Assembly (NCBI GenBank): GCA_024233625.1
Contig: JACKPJ010000003.1
Location: 62,001-126,000, forward strand
From: Deltaproteobacteria bacterium
GTDB lineage: Bacteria; UBA10199; DSSB01
Reading direction: 5' to 3'
DNA length: 64,000 nucleotides
The notes beneath the pieces were generated by a model that had not been told where the DNA came from, searched no databases, and was given only the letters and a program-made list of their open reading frames with translations. The position numbers and the translations under genes were made by a program. Of this stretch, positions 27,813 through 36,091 are shown piece after piece; the first letter of the stretch is position 1; the number at the start of each line of letters is the position of its first letter.

Positions 27813-27937
27813 AGAGAGTATTCAAAAAGGGCAAGATACGAGGCGGAGAAAAAATTTAATCGGGAGGCGTACTTAAGGGTACGTTGAGTGATTAAAATTT
27901 TTCTCTAACAAAGTAGATTGCACTCTTTGAACTCTCT
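27813..27937. repeat. Structured interspersed repeat, copy 2
   Basis: A second 125-bp element between proB and the ychJ-like gene. Outer imperfect arms begin AGAGAG (27813) and end CTCTCT (27937 side). The inner 16-base arms (27846-27861 and 27890-27905) differ at one position. The centre is CGTAC(27868-27872)/GTACG(27879-27883). The core, GGAG-CGTAC then GTACG-TGAGTGA then TAACAAAG, matches copy 1 at 21317-21441, while the outer arms differ. Size and geometry are the same in both copies. Confidence 0.82.
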
Positions 27938-27951
27938 TAAAAGGAGCATAA

Positions 27952-28398
27952 ATGTCTGAAATAAATGAAAAAAACTGGCCACAAAGCGCTCGAGAGCTAT
28001 TAGAAGCACGTTATCAAGCTTTCAAAGATGGCAACATTGATTTTATTGTCGAAACGACTCACCCTGAAACTCGCGAACAACACGATCGCAAAGAAATTGA
28101 AGCTTGGGCAAATAATTCTGAGTGGCTTGGTCTCGAAATTGAAAAAGAGGAAAACGAAAGCGATTATAGCTGGATTAATTTTACTGTTAACTACCGAGAA
28201 AAGGATAAAGAAGAAACCGTCGAACATGAGGAAAGAGCTCTTTTTCGCCAGCACGAAGGTCGATGGTATTATGTCGACTCTACCTTTCCCAAAGCAAAAA
28301 CCTATCGTCGTGAAGAAAAAAAGGTCGGAAGAAATGACCCTTGTACTTGCGGAAGTGGAAAAAAATATAAAAAATGCTGTGGTAGCCAAACTAGCTAA
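27952..28398 (+). CDS. YchJ-like SEC-C motif protein
   Basis: A 148-residue protein of the YchJ (UPF0225) family. The middle is an NTF2-like fold (LLEARYQAFKDGNIDFIVETTHP, then HEERALFRQHEGRWYYVDS), and the end is a SEC-C zinc motif (GRNDPCTCGSGKKYKKCC). The N-terminal SEC-C copy of E. coli YchJ is absent. AAGGAG precedes ATG 27952. The function of the family is unknown; SEC-C binds zinc and is found in SecA. Confidence 0.88.
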   Translation: MSEINEKNWPQSARELLEARYQAFKDGNIDFIVETTHPETREQHDRKEIEAWANNSEWLGLEIEKEENESDYSWINFTVNYREKDKEETVEHEERALFRQHEGRWYYVDSTFPKAKTYRREEKKVGRNDPCTCGSGKKYKKCCGSQTS

Positions 28399-28636
28399 CT
28401 TCTTTTATTGGAAAACAAGAAATTTATTAGCTGTATTGTTTTAATTATTTTCTCCCTTTTTTCTTTACCCTAAAATAAAATACTTTCTTTTTTAGTTTTT
28501 AACGCAGCCAGTCTTGCTTTATAATTAGATTGTTTTTAGAATTATCTGTTTTTGGCGGTTTTTTAAAAGATTGCCAGACGATATTTCTCAAATAATTTGG
28601 GGCCTAAATCAAGCCCCGCAATCAAGGGAGAAAGTA

Positions 28637-29389
28637 ATGTCCATTAAAAAAACTTTTAAAACACTCAGTTTAATGATTTGTTTCTCGATCTTATTATTAA
28701 GTGCAAAAGTTTATAGTGAAGAAATCAAACTACAGGCTGGAGATTTTTTCTTTATCAAATTCAACCCAGAACTCGTAGAACATAACGGATTTATTACTCT
28801 CGATTCTAACAACAATAATGATCCCCTCATTTACAGTAATTTAGCTTTGGAAGAAACTATCTCCATTAGCTTAAATGAACCCGCTCCCATGCCCTTAAGT
28901 GTCCTCGTTTCTGCAAACACCTTAGTCCTAGAGCCTGTTGATATTGAAGGAGAAGCTTTCACAGTGACTTCTAAAAATGGAGACGTCAATCATAACGACC
29001 TTCTGACACCCAATCTATTTATTTTCACCTCTGGAATGGATAATAGTCCAACTATTCAACTCATTCGATCAGGAGGTGAAAATATTACGTTTAGTGACGG
29101 AGAAGATCCCGATATTTACATCGCTCCTCCCCAAGGTTTTCAAGTCATCTTTTCATCAGAAACAGCCCCTACTCCAACTCCTCCAAGTTTTGATGGAAAT
29201 TCAGGTGGCAACCCCGATGCTGGGCCGCTGAATGATGATCCAATTTATGATACTCCAGAACCCTCAGCAAATGGATGCAGCTTAAGTTCATCAACTCACT
29301 CAAATATTTCTCCTGCTTTACTCCTAGGAATGAGTTTATTTGCTTTCGTAATGGGCCTAATGAAAAAAAGCTTTTTGAAGCGGCTTTGA
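28637..29389 (+). CDS. Secreted protein with possible C-terminal sorting signal
   Basis: A 250-residue protein of unknown function. The N-terminus is a signal peptide (SLMICFSILLLSAKVYSEE). A beta-rich body follows, then a Pro/Thr/Gly/Asp-rich linker, then NGCSLSSS, a hydrophobic helix (ALLLGMSLFAFVMGL) and a basic tail (KKSFLKRL). Cys, helix and basic end is the layout of MYXO-CTERM-type and related sorting tails, so surface sorting is inferred. AGGGAG six bases before ATG 28637 sets the start; an upstream in-frame start at 28571 has no ribosome site. It stands alone. Confidence 0.75.
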   Translation: MSIKKTFKTLSLMICFSILLLSAKVYSEEIKLQAGDFFFIKFNPELVEHNGFITLDSNNNNDPLIYSNLALEETISISLNEPAPMPLSVLVSANTLVLEPVDIEGEAFTVTSKNGDVNHNDLLTPNLFIFTSGMDNSPTIQLIRSGGENITFSDGEDPDIYIAPPQGFQVIFSSETAPTPTPPSFDGNSGGNPDAGPLNDDPIYDTPEPSANGCSLSSSTHSNISPALLLGMSLFAFVMGLMKKSFLKRL

Positions 29390-29437
29390 TAAAATACTTG
29401 TTTTTAATAGCAAAATAACTACAAAAATTTCATCAGC

Positions 29438-29471
29438 CTGGCCCTACGGCAGCGCCTGAGCCGCGGGCCAG
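29438..29471. repeat. GC-rich intergenic hairpin
   Basis: CTGGCCC (29438-29444) pairs with GGGCCAG (29465-29471), with an inner CGGC/GCCG pair. It is conspicuously GC-rich in an AT-rich gap and has no following T-run, so it is not a standard terminator. It may be a repeat fragment or part of a leader RNA before the isomerase gene. Confidence 0.5.
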
Positions 29472-29668
29472 AAAGTGGAAGAAAGTTATTTTTCAATAGG
29501 AGCATAATGTATAGAACCGACATAAAAGCCATTTAAACTTTGTAATTACACTTCTACAAAAGACCTTGTGAGAAGATTCATTTTAGGTTAGGAAATTGAG
29601 CATTAATTATCTTTATCAAAAGGCTATGGGGAGAAGAAAAAATTTACAAAGAAATCAAAAACTTAGCT

Positions 29669-30697
29669 TTGCAATTTGAAAGCAGCTGGTATCGAGCCCT
29701 CGAAACTCCCTGGCTTTTGCTTGAGGCTTGGCGACCCCGCTATATCTTTTTTTCAGCAATGGGTGGAAGTGCTCTGACTTTGGATATTTTGCAAGACTAT
29801 GTGCAATTAGAAGACCCCATTCGCCCCATTTTAGACTACCATTTACCTAATTACGCAAATTCTCAAGATCTTGTCATTTGTGCATCTTATTCAGGCAATA
29901 CCGAAGAGGTCCTCTCCATTTTCTCCGAGGCTCTTAAAAAAGAAATTCCTATTTTATGTATCGGTCATGGCGGTCAATTAAAAGATCTGGCCAAAAAATT
30001 CGATTTTCCTCACATCAATATTCCTAACTGTGTCCAGCCAAGATGTGCCTTAGGTTATTTTTTAGCGAGCTTGCTTGCCATACTTTATCGACTAGAACGC
30101 TGCGAAGATCATAGTCATATACTTTCACGTCTTGCCGCTTTTTTAAAAGATCATCAAAGTGAATTTGAAGAAGAAGGTAAAAAACTAGCTAGTTTTCTTA
30201 TTAATCGAGTTCCTATCATCCATGGCCCAAGTTCACTTGCAGGCACTTGCCGTAACTGGAAAATCAAGTTTAACGAAAACTGTAAAGTTCCCTCTTTTTA
30301 CAATGTTTTTCCAGAACTTAATCATAACGAAATGGTCGGTTGGACACAAAACATCATACCTGCGTCAATGATACTCCTAAAAAGTCCCTTGATGGATTCG
30401 CGAATGCAACAACGCATGAATGTATTTGAAAATATTTTAGGAGAAAAAATTCCTATTTACCCCTTAAAAATTAAAGGCCAACATCCGCTGGAAGTCATCT
30501 TTGCCAGCTTACAAATTGCTGACTTCGCCAGTTATTATCTCGCTCAAACTTATCAGGTCGATCCTGCAGCCGTTCCCATTGTTGAAAACTTTAAAAAACA
30601 ACTTCAAGCCTACACAAACTTTTCTTTAGATTTTCCAGAAGCTCCCGCAAAGTCGAAAAATTCTATGGGCAAAGGGTTTAATAAAAAAGTCAGTTAG
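29669..30697 (+). CDS. Bifunctional phosphoglucose/phosphomannose isomerase
   Basis: A SIS-fold isomerase that interconverts fructose 6-phosphate with glucose 6-phosphate or mannose 6-phosphate. Motifs: FSAMGGSALTLDI, VICASYSGNTEEVLS, and the catalytic Glu-His region FPELNHNEMVGW. The conventional start is TTG 29669, with no ribosome site. The frame stays open to 29600, and residues before the TTG (YKEIKNLA) look like the usual N-terminal helix. An ATT at 29642 with GGGGAG eight bases upstream is the more natural start (nine more residues). Sugar-phosphate genes follow on the other strand. Confidence 0.88.
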   Translation: MQFESSWYRALETPWLLLEAWRPRYIFFSAMGGSALTLDILQDYVQLEDPIRPILDYHLPNYANSQDLVICASYSGNTEEVLSIFSEALKKEIPILCIGHGGQLKDLAKKFDFPHINIPNCVQPRCALGYFLASLLAILYRLERCEDHSHILSRLAAFLKDHQSEFEEEGKKLASFLINRVPIIHGPSSLAGTCRNWKIKFNENCKVPSFYNVFPELNHNEMVGWTQNIIPASMILLKSPLMDSRMQQRMNVFENILGEKIPIYPLKIKGQHPLEVIFASLQIADFASYYLAQTYQVDPAAVPIVENFKKQLQAYTNFSLDFPEAPAKSKNSMGKGFNKKVS

Positions 30698-32120
30698 AGC
30701 GTTTCAACAAATCTTGCCAAACCTTGACCGGGGTAAAAGTTTCAATAGGAAGTTCCAAAAAAATAGTATTCCAATAAGCCATGCCGCCATTCCATAACCC
30801 CGGCCATTCAAAGACCCTTATTTTTTGTTCGCCATAGTTTTTTTCTGAAATCAACACACGTGTCGAGTCACAAAAATCCTCTAGCCTAAAAAAAGCTCCG
30901 CGAAAATCACGAAAACTACAAACCATATTCACTGGATTAAAATGCGTGGAATTCTTGAAGAGTTTTTCTTGCGCAGGATCCAAATGATTGATTTCTATCG
31001 ACTCGACAAGTTGTAAACTTTTATTTCCATGAATATCTTTCACCCAAAAGGGGGCTCCCCCCACTTGCCCCTGATTGGGAACAACTCCACAAATCCTCAA
31101 AGGACGGTTGAGAAAACCGTAGATCTCACTCAATTGCTTTTCAAGATCCTGCTTAAAAAAAGAATCCTCTAAGTTGTAAAAAAAATTAGAGTGCAAAAAA
31201 TTTTTCAATTCCAAAATAAAGTCGACATTATTCTCTTTCTTTTGAATTCTTCGCAAAAAAAAGAAAATTTTTTCCTGAATTTTGATAAGATAAGCAGCCA
31301 ATATTTTTGACCAAAAAATTTTTTCTTCAGCATCCGGATGAAAGCCAATATTATCAATATTGCGAATAAAAACAAGATCGCTATTGATTTCCTGAAGATT
31401 CTTCAACAAAGCGCCATGGCCACCGGGGCGTAATAACAACCGCTCATTAACTCGCAAAGGCTCCCATTTTTCATCTAGACTGATCGCTTCGGTTTTGGGA
31501 CTTTGTGTTGAATAAGTCACCTCTAAAAAGTCCATTGGATAGCTATTTTGTTGGCTCCAGATTTGAATATTTTCTTCAACACAACGATAAAAGTCAGGAT
31601 GCAAAGTAAAATGAACCCTAATCTTTTGATCACGATCTTTTTGATAGGCCAAAGCTTCCACGAGATGTTCCTGAAAAGCATTTCGCGTTTCGCCAAAATA
31701 ATTTTCACTAGAATAATAATGAAAAGGCACAAGCCCTTTTGGAAAACAAGAAAGATCTGCCTCAATTTTTTTTAGGAACTTGGCCAAACTCTCTGCGATA
31801 GGCGGCAGAATATTAAGTTGAGTTTCATCCTGGAGCGCTTCAATATCACTGAACATACGAGAAGCTGCACCTGAGGCCGGAACAAACTTCGTCATTGTGT
31901 ACTGAGACTGCTTTTCACGAAAGAATTTTTCCAAATCTTGAGCTTTACTTTTAGAGAGAACTTGAATCCCTTGATGAGGATGACAAGCTGCTAAAAGTTC
32001 AAGAGGATATTTTTTTTCTCGCAGAGCTACATACTGGAACTCAAGAGTTTCAGGTTTGATGCCTTTTTTAGCAAGACATTCTTTATCTTGGGTATTTAAT
32101 TTAAGTTGAGAAATCTCCAT
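30690..32120 (-). CDS. DUF4301 nucleotidyltransferase-like protein
   Basis: A 476-residue protein of the DUF4301 family, distantly like UTP-glucose-1-phosphate uridylyltransferases. Visible marks: FVPASGAASRMFSD near residue 80 (a glycine-rich nucleotide loop), LLLRPGGHGALLKNL, and VFIRNIDNIGF. The last two resemble the substrate-binding motifs of eukaryotic-type UDP-sugar pyrophosphorylases. I choose ATG 32120 because the phosphohexomutase gene stops at 32146; a longer frame to 32216 would overlap that gene. Its place behind the mutase suggests it acts on a hexose 1-phosphate. The 3' end overlaps the converging isomerase gene by eight bases. Confidence 0.8.
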   Translation of the reverse strand: MEISQLKLNTQDKECLAKKGIKPETLEFQYVALREKKYPLELLAACHPHQGIQVLSKSKAQDLEKFFREKQSQYTMTKFVPASGAASRMFSDIEALQDETQLNILPPIAESLAKFLKKIEADLSCFPKGLVPFHYYSSENYFGETRNAFQEHLVEALAYQKDRDQKIRVHFTLHPDFYRCVEENIQIWSQQNSYPMDFLEVTYSTQSPKTEAISLDEKWEPLRVNERLLLRPGGHGALLKNLQEINSDLVFIRNIDNIGFHPDAEEKIFWSKILAAYLIKIQEKIFFFLRRIQKKENNVDFILELKNFLHSNFFYNLEDSFFKQDLEKQLSEIYGFLNRPLRICGVVPNQGQVGGAPFWVKDIHGNKSLQLVESIEINHLDPAQEKLFKNSTHFNPVNMVCSFRDFRGAFFRLEDFCDSTRVLISEKNYGEQKIRVFEWPGLWNGGMAYWNTIFLELPIETFTPVKVWQDLLKRSN

Positions 32121-32145
32121 TCTTGAATCTTTATGTAGTTTTTTT

Positions 32146-33543
32146 TCAATGTTCGACAAACTTTTTAGCATATTCAATAAGTTGATCCGTTCTTTTCTTC
32201 TTGGGAGCTTCGGCATAAACTCTTAAAAGAGGTTCGGTTCCTGAAGGACGTATTAAAAGCCAAGACTGATCGGAAAAATAAAATTTCCATCCATCCTTTT
32301 TATCAAGCTTGATGGCCGCAAAAGATTGAGCATCACATTTTTTTAATTTCTGCATGATACTTTTCATATGCTGCGTTGAAAGCGAGAGGTCTTCACGACG
32401 ATAATGAAGTGGACCATAATTCTTTTGCAACTTTTGAATCAGCTTTGAAAAAGGCATCGGGTTTTGCGCGCTAATTTCTAATAATAACAAAGCGCATAAT
32501 AAACCGTCACGCTCGGAGACATGACGCGGTATTCCAATACCCCCCGACTCTTCTCCCCCAATCAAAACCTTGTTTTCACGAAATGCCTGACAGATATGTT
32601 TAAAACCAATTGGTGTTTCTAAAAGGGGAATCGAAAATGTTTCACAGAGGCGATCCACCATTAAAGTAGTCGACACAGTTTTGACAACTTGGCCCTTCCA
32701 CCGTCTTTCCCTTAATAAATGCTCCAATAAAAGTGCAAATATCTGTTGAGCTGAAATAAAGTGGCCTTTTTCATCCATTGCACCAATACGATCAGCGTCA
32801 CCATCTGTCACCAATCCCATATAAGCGTTTTCTTTTTTGATAGCGGATTTTAAAGGCAGCAAATTTTTTTCAATCGGCTCTGGGTTCACTCCTCCAAAAA
32901 ACGGATCCTCTTGACTGCGAATTTCTATAACTTGCTTTCCTAAAAGCTCTTTGAGAAAACCTGTACCAGATCCATGCATCGCATCAAAAACAATCCTGAG
33001 TTTAGATTTTTTAATCAAATCGAGATCAACGAATTTTGAAAGCTTTTTTAGATAGAAACTAAAGGGATCAAAATAACGAAATTGTTTTTTTCTGATTGCC
33101 GATTCAATGTCTAATCTTTTAATTTTGCGTCCTTGCTTTTGATTTTTTTGAATCTGTGCTTCGATACCTTGAACATAACTCGCCGAAGCACTTCCCCCAT
33201 CTTTTTCTTTGATTTTAATTCCATTCCACTTGTAGGGATTATGACTTGCCGTCACCATAATACCCGCTAAGGCCTTCTGCTCAACAACTCGACAAGAGAT
33301 TAAAGGCGTTGGGACATATTTCTCGCTCATCTCAACAAAAAAGCCATTTGCCAACAGGACACACGCAGCTTCCTTCGCAAAATCCTGACTGCAAAAACGT
33401 CGATCATATCCTAAAATAATTTTTTTATTTTTTTCTTTCGACTTAAAATCACAAAAAGCTTGCACAAGCTGCGCAACATTTTCATAAGTAAAATCTCTGC
33501 CAATTACAGCACGCCATCCGTCGGTTCCAAATTTAATCTTCAT
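32146..33543 (-). CDS. Alpha-D-phosphohexomutase (PGM/PMM)
   Basis: Moves phosphate between C6 and C1 of glucose or mannose. The 465-residue protein has the four motifs of the superfamily: KFGTDGWRAVIG at the start, the phosphoserine loop VTASHNPYKWNG, the metal loop VTDGDADRIG, the sugar-binding GGEESGG and the phosphate-binding LIRPSGTEPLLRVYAE. Glucose against mannose preference cannot be fixed by eye; neighbours include a glucose/mannose isomerase. ATG 33543. It is upstream of, and probably cotranscribed with, the DUF4301 gene. Confidence 0.93.
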   Translation of the reverse strand: MKIKFGTDGWRAVIGRDFTYENVAQLVQAFCDFKSKEKNKKIILGYDRRFCSQDFAKEAACVLLANGFFVEMSEKYVPTPLISCRVVEQKALAGIMVTASHNPYKWNGIKIKEKDGGSASASYVQGIEAQIQKNQKQGRKIKRLDIESAIRKKQFRYFDPFSFYLKKLSKFVDLDLIKKSKLRIVFDAMHGSGTGFLKELLGKQVIEIRSQEDPFFGGVNPEPIEKNLLPLKSAIKKENAYMGLVTDGDADRIGAMDEKGHFISAQQIFALLLEHLLRERRWKGQVVKTVSTTLMVDRLCETFSIPLLETPIGFKHICQAFRENKVLIGGEESGGIGIPRHVSERDGLLCALLLLEISAQNPMPFSKLIQKLQKNYGPLHYRREDLSLSTQHMKSIMQKLKKCDAQSFAAIKLDKKDGWKFYFSDQSWLLIRPSGTEPLLRVYAEAPKKKRTDQLIEYAKKFVEH

Positions 33544-33726
33544 TAAGACCAGTTTCTCCTTCTTTTTTCTACTTCTTCTTTATCAAAATCGAGTAACAAG
33601 ATCATCGGAGTCTTGTAAATAGTATTTTTAAGGCATCCTAATAGTCTTTTCACTTTTATTTAGTACAATTTGCCTCTTCCCCTTCGAAAAAATACCGTCA
33701 AATCTGAAATAAAACCTAGCGTGAAG

Positions 33727-33776
33727 AGACTCGCACTGTTTGAGCCCTAATAAAATTAAGGCGAGTTTGCGAGTCT
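33727..33776. repeat. Inverted repeat upstream of ROK kinase gene
   Basis: AGACTCGCA (33727-33735) is exactly inverted at 33768-33776, around a 32-base loop that repeats the theme (GAGCCC and GGCGAG). It lies in the 400-base gap before the ROK gene and next to a second perfect hairpin at 33831. The two together look like one intergenic repeat element rather than an operator. Confidence 0.65.
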
Positions 33777-33830
33777 TAGCTGGATTATTGAAGATTTAGG
33801 TATTTTATTCGGGGGTGGTCTTTTTCTTTG

Positions 33831-33864
33831 TTACTTTCTTTTTGGCCAAACAAAAAGAAAGTAA
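33831..33864. repeat. Perfect 14-bp inverted repeat
   Basis: TTACTTTCTTTTTG (33831-33844) and CAAAAAGAAAGTAA (33851-33864) flank the loop GCCAAA. No T-run follows on either strand. This hairpin is of the type seen scattered between genes in many proteobacteria. The rest of the 33544-33945 gap holds the inverted repeat at 33727 and AT-rich sequence with no gene. Confidence 0.75.
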
Positions 33865-33945
33865 ATAAAATAAAATAAGAGAAAACACTTTAATGGATAA
33901 TAAAACAATATACTAAAGAAAAGCTAAAATGATATATCAAAATTT

Positions 33946-34929
33946 ATGCTAGAAGAAAAAGACAAAAATAGCGCTTATCTTTCTGTGGATTTAGGAGGCA
34001 GTTCTTTGCGGCTGGCTCTCCTCAATAGTCAGGGGGAAATCTTAAAACGCCAATGTATTAGCAGTCAAAAAGTCCAAGAAGCTCATGATTTGATTGAAGT
34101 ACTCAAAGAAGAACTCAGAACTTTAATCGCCATCGCTCAAGAAAAAAAACTCTCGATAAAAGCTATTTCTCTGGGTATTCCAGGCCTCGTTAATTTTAAA
34201 GAGGGAATTGTTTACCGATCACCCCACTTCCCCCACTGGAAAAGGATTCCTATATCAAGTGAGCTAAAAAAAGCTTTCGACATTCCGATTTTTATCGATA
34301 ACGATGCAAATCAAGCCGCACTGGCTGAAGCCAATCTCGGTGCTGGAAAAAACTGGCAAGACTTTATCTTATTGACGCTAGGGACAGGCATTGGAGGAGC
34401 CATCATTCATCAAAAAAAACTCTTCCATGGTTCACATGGATTTGCTGGAGAATTCGGCCACATGGTCATTAACCCTCAAGGGGAAAAAGGCGCTCTGAAC
34501 ATTTCAGGAACTCTCGAAAGCTATTGTTCGATGACGGGACTCCGTCAGCAAATTTTATCTCATCACGAAAAACTAAAAGCAGAACAAAAACGAAGCTCTC
34601 TCGAATCACTTCAACTCGAAAATAAAGATTTTCCTCAAGAGCTCACAAAGATGGCCCTCAACGCTGAGCCTGAAGCATTAAAAATCTGGCAAAATTTCGG
34701 AAAAAACCTGGCTTACGGCTTGAGCAACCTCAGTCACAGCTTCGGAATCTTTAAATTCATTCTCGGAGGTGGGATTGCAAAAGCCTGGGATTTTTTTATT
34801 CCAACTTGCCAAATCACTCTCAAGGATTTAGTTTATGACTATACTGGATCCCTGATCGAAATTCATCCGGCTGTATTAGGAGTCGACGCTGGTCTCATTG
34901 GCGGTGTTTTTGTCATCGACAATACATAA
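33946..34929 (+). CDS. ROK-family sugar kinase, zinc site lost
   Basis: A 327-residue ROK kinase, probably phosphorylating glucose or a related hexose. ATP and sugar motifs: YLSVDLGGSSLRLALL, ISLGIPGLVNFKEG, PIFIDNDANQAALAE (catalytic Asp) and LTLGTGIGGAII, with GHSHGFAGEFGHM-like sequence (HGSHGFAGEFGHM) holding the His ligand. The normal CxCGxxGCxE zinc motif is replaced by PQGEKGALNISGTLE, with none of its cysteines, so the structural zinc site is gone. A ROK repressor is unlikely because there is no helix-turn-helix. It is beside isomerase and mutase genes. Confidence 0.87.
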   Translation: MLEEKDKNSAYLSVDLGGSSLRLALLNSQGEILKRQCISSQKVQEAHDLIEVLKEELRTLIAIAQEKKLSIKAISLGIPGLVNFKEGIVYRSPHFPHWKRIPISSELKKAFDIPIFIDNDANQAALAEANLGAGKNWQDFILLTLGTGIGGAIIHQKKLFHGSHGFAGEFGHMVINPQGEKGALNISGTLESYCSMTGLRQQILSHHEKLKAEQKRSSLESLQLENKDFPQELTKMALNAEPEALKIWQNFGKNLAYGLSNLSHSFGIFKFILGGGIAKAWDFFIPTCQITLKDLVYDYTGSLIEIHPAVLGVDAGLIGGVFVIDNT

Positions 34930-34952
34930 AAGTATTTGTAAAAATAAAAAAT

Positions 34953-35576
34953 ATGAAGGCATCCAAAAAAAAAATTTATCTTATCGTCGGCATACTCGTC
35001 GGTAGTTTTATTTTAAGTTCTGTTTTTCTAATCTATCATTATCAAGCTGGTCTTCAAGCTTCTAAAACAGCCGAAATTTTTTTTTCAAAACATCCCTACT
35101 ATCTACAAAATAATCCTGAGTATGCAAAAGTTCAGCTCAGCCAGCCTTCTCAATCACTCGCCTCTCACGGCAGTGCAACTTTAGCTTTGAGCATGGCACT
35201 AGATGCCATGGGATGGAAATCTCCCCCTGCAGAATTAGCCCCCTTACTTTTAAGCAACGATGCCTACTCTCCAGAAGGAGAACCCAAGTGGTATTCTATC
35301 GCGGCAATCACTGGAGAAAAATTAGAAATTGAAATGCCCTCAAGTCCCAACCATAACCTCATCTTAAAATCACTCAAAAAAGGACAACCTGTTATCGCAC
35401 AAATTGAAAACAAACTTCATGGAAAGCACTGGGTCATGATTGCAGGAAAAACAGGATCCAAATTGATTATCAAAAATCCACTCTCAGTCGCAAAAGCATG
35501 GGAAACAATCGAAAGTCCAACCACTCAAATCCACAAAATTCTTATTCTCAAAAAAAGAGGCCAGTGGTCTCTATGA
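34953..35576 (+). CDS. Membrane-anchored C39-peptidase-like protein without Cys
   Basis: A 207-residue protein with one N-terminal membrane helix (IYLIVGILVGSFILSSVFLI) and an extracytoplasmic domain resembling papain-like C39 family 2 peptidases. The His region GKHWVMIAGK and the helix pattern SATLALSMALDAMG fit, but where the family has Cys-Gly-Pro-Thr this protein has His-Gly-Ser-Ala-Thr, and there is no cysteine anywhere. It is therefore probably not a protease; a binding role is inferred. It shares an ATGA overlap with the next gene. Confidence 0.6.
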   Translation: MKASKKKIYLIVGILVGSFILSSVFLIYHYQAGLQASKTAEIFFSKHPYYLQNNPEYAKVQLSQPSQSLASHGSATLALSMALDAMGWKSPPAELAPLLLSNDAYSPEGEPKWYSIAAITGEKLEIEMPSSPNHNLILKSLKKGQPVIAQIENKLHGKHWVMIAGKTGSKLIIKNPLSVAKAWETIESPTTQIHKILILKKRGQWSL

Positions 35577-36091
35577 GAACAATAAACTTTTGTTTTCTCA
35601 TTAATGTGATATTGATGATCACTTTTTCTTTTCAATCAAGCGCATGGAATCCTGATTATACACTCTTTATCCCCCAACAAAGCCAAGTTTGCATCGATCA
35701 AGAAGCTTCAGACAAAGTCAAAGTTCATGAAGTCGCCTTTGATGAAAGGTGTCCACCAGGACAACAACGCTACCTTGCACTTTTTAGCCGTGAACCTCGA
35801 GGCGCTATGGCACTCATTCCTATCACCAGTTCCATGCAGTTTTACCCGCCGCTCAGCATACAATGGCCGCCCGATCCACAACTTTCCAAAAATCAGATTT
35901 GGCATTTTACCTGCATTAGAAAGTTTCAAAAAAAAATTCTCGATCAAGTAGTGGACCTGAAAAGTTATAAAGGTGAAATTACCGCAGATAGTCAAATATC
36001 TTGTGAAGAAGCCCATCAACAAGCACTTGACTATTGTATTAATGAATATAAAGGAAACGCTTTATTAGAAGATTGTTTAATGGCATGGTAA
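35573..36091 (+). CDS. Secreted protein of unknown function
   Basis: A 172-residue protein with a signal peptide (INVILMITFSFQSSA). The mature part has several cysteines (CIDQEA, ERCPPGQQ, FTCIRK, SCEEAH, DYCINEY, EDCLMAW) that may form disulfides. No family is recognised. ATG 35573 overlaps the stop of the C39-like gene (ATGA) and AGAGG lies upstream, so the start is well supported; the frame is open further upstream but only inside its neighbour. Cotranscribed with its neighbours. Confidence 0.7.
   Translation: MRTINFCFLINVILMITFSFQSSAWNPDYTLFIPQQSQVCIDQEASDKVKVHEVAFDERCPPGQQRYLALFSREPRGAMALIPITSSMQFYPPLSIQWPPDPQLSKNQIWHFTCIRKFQKKILDQVVDLKSYKGEITADSQISCEEAHQQALDYCINEYKGNALLEDCLMAW

Noticed and set aside
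28028..28444. 138-codon frame overlapping the ychJ-like gene
   Set aside because: Lys/Ile-rich translation in another frame of a clearly conserved protein; a shadow.
29507..29536. Nine-codon open frame (MYRTDIKAI) with a good Shine-Dalgarno before the isomerase gene
   Set aside because: Too short to support as a gene; possibly a leader peptide or remnant, but no evidence beyond AGGAG spacing.
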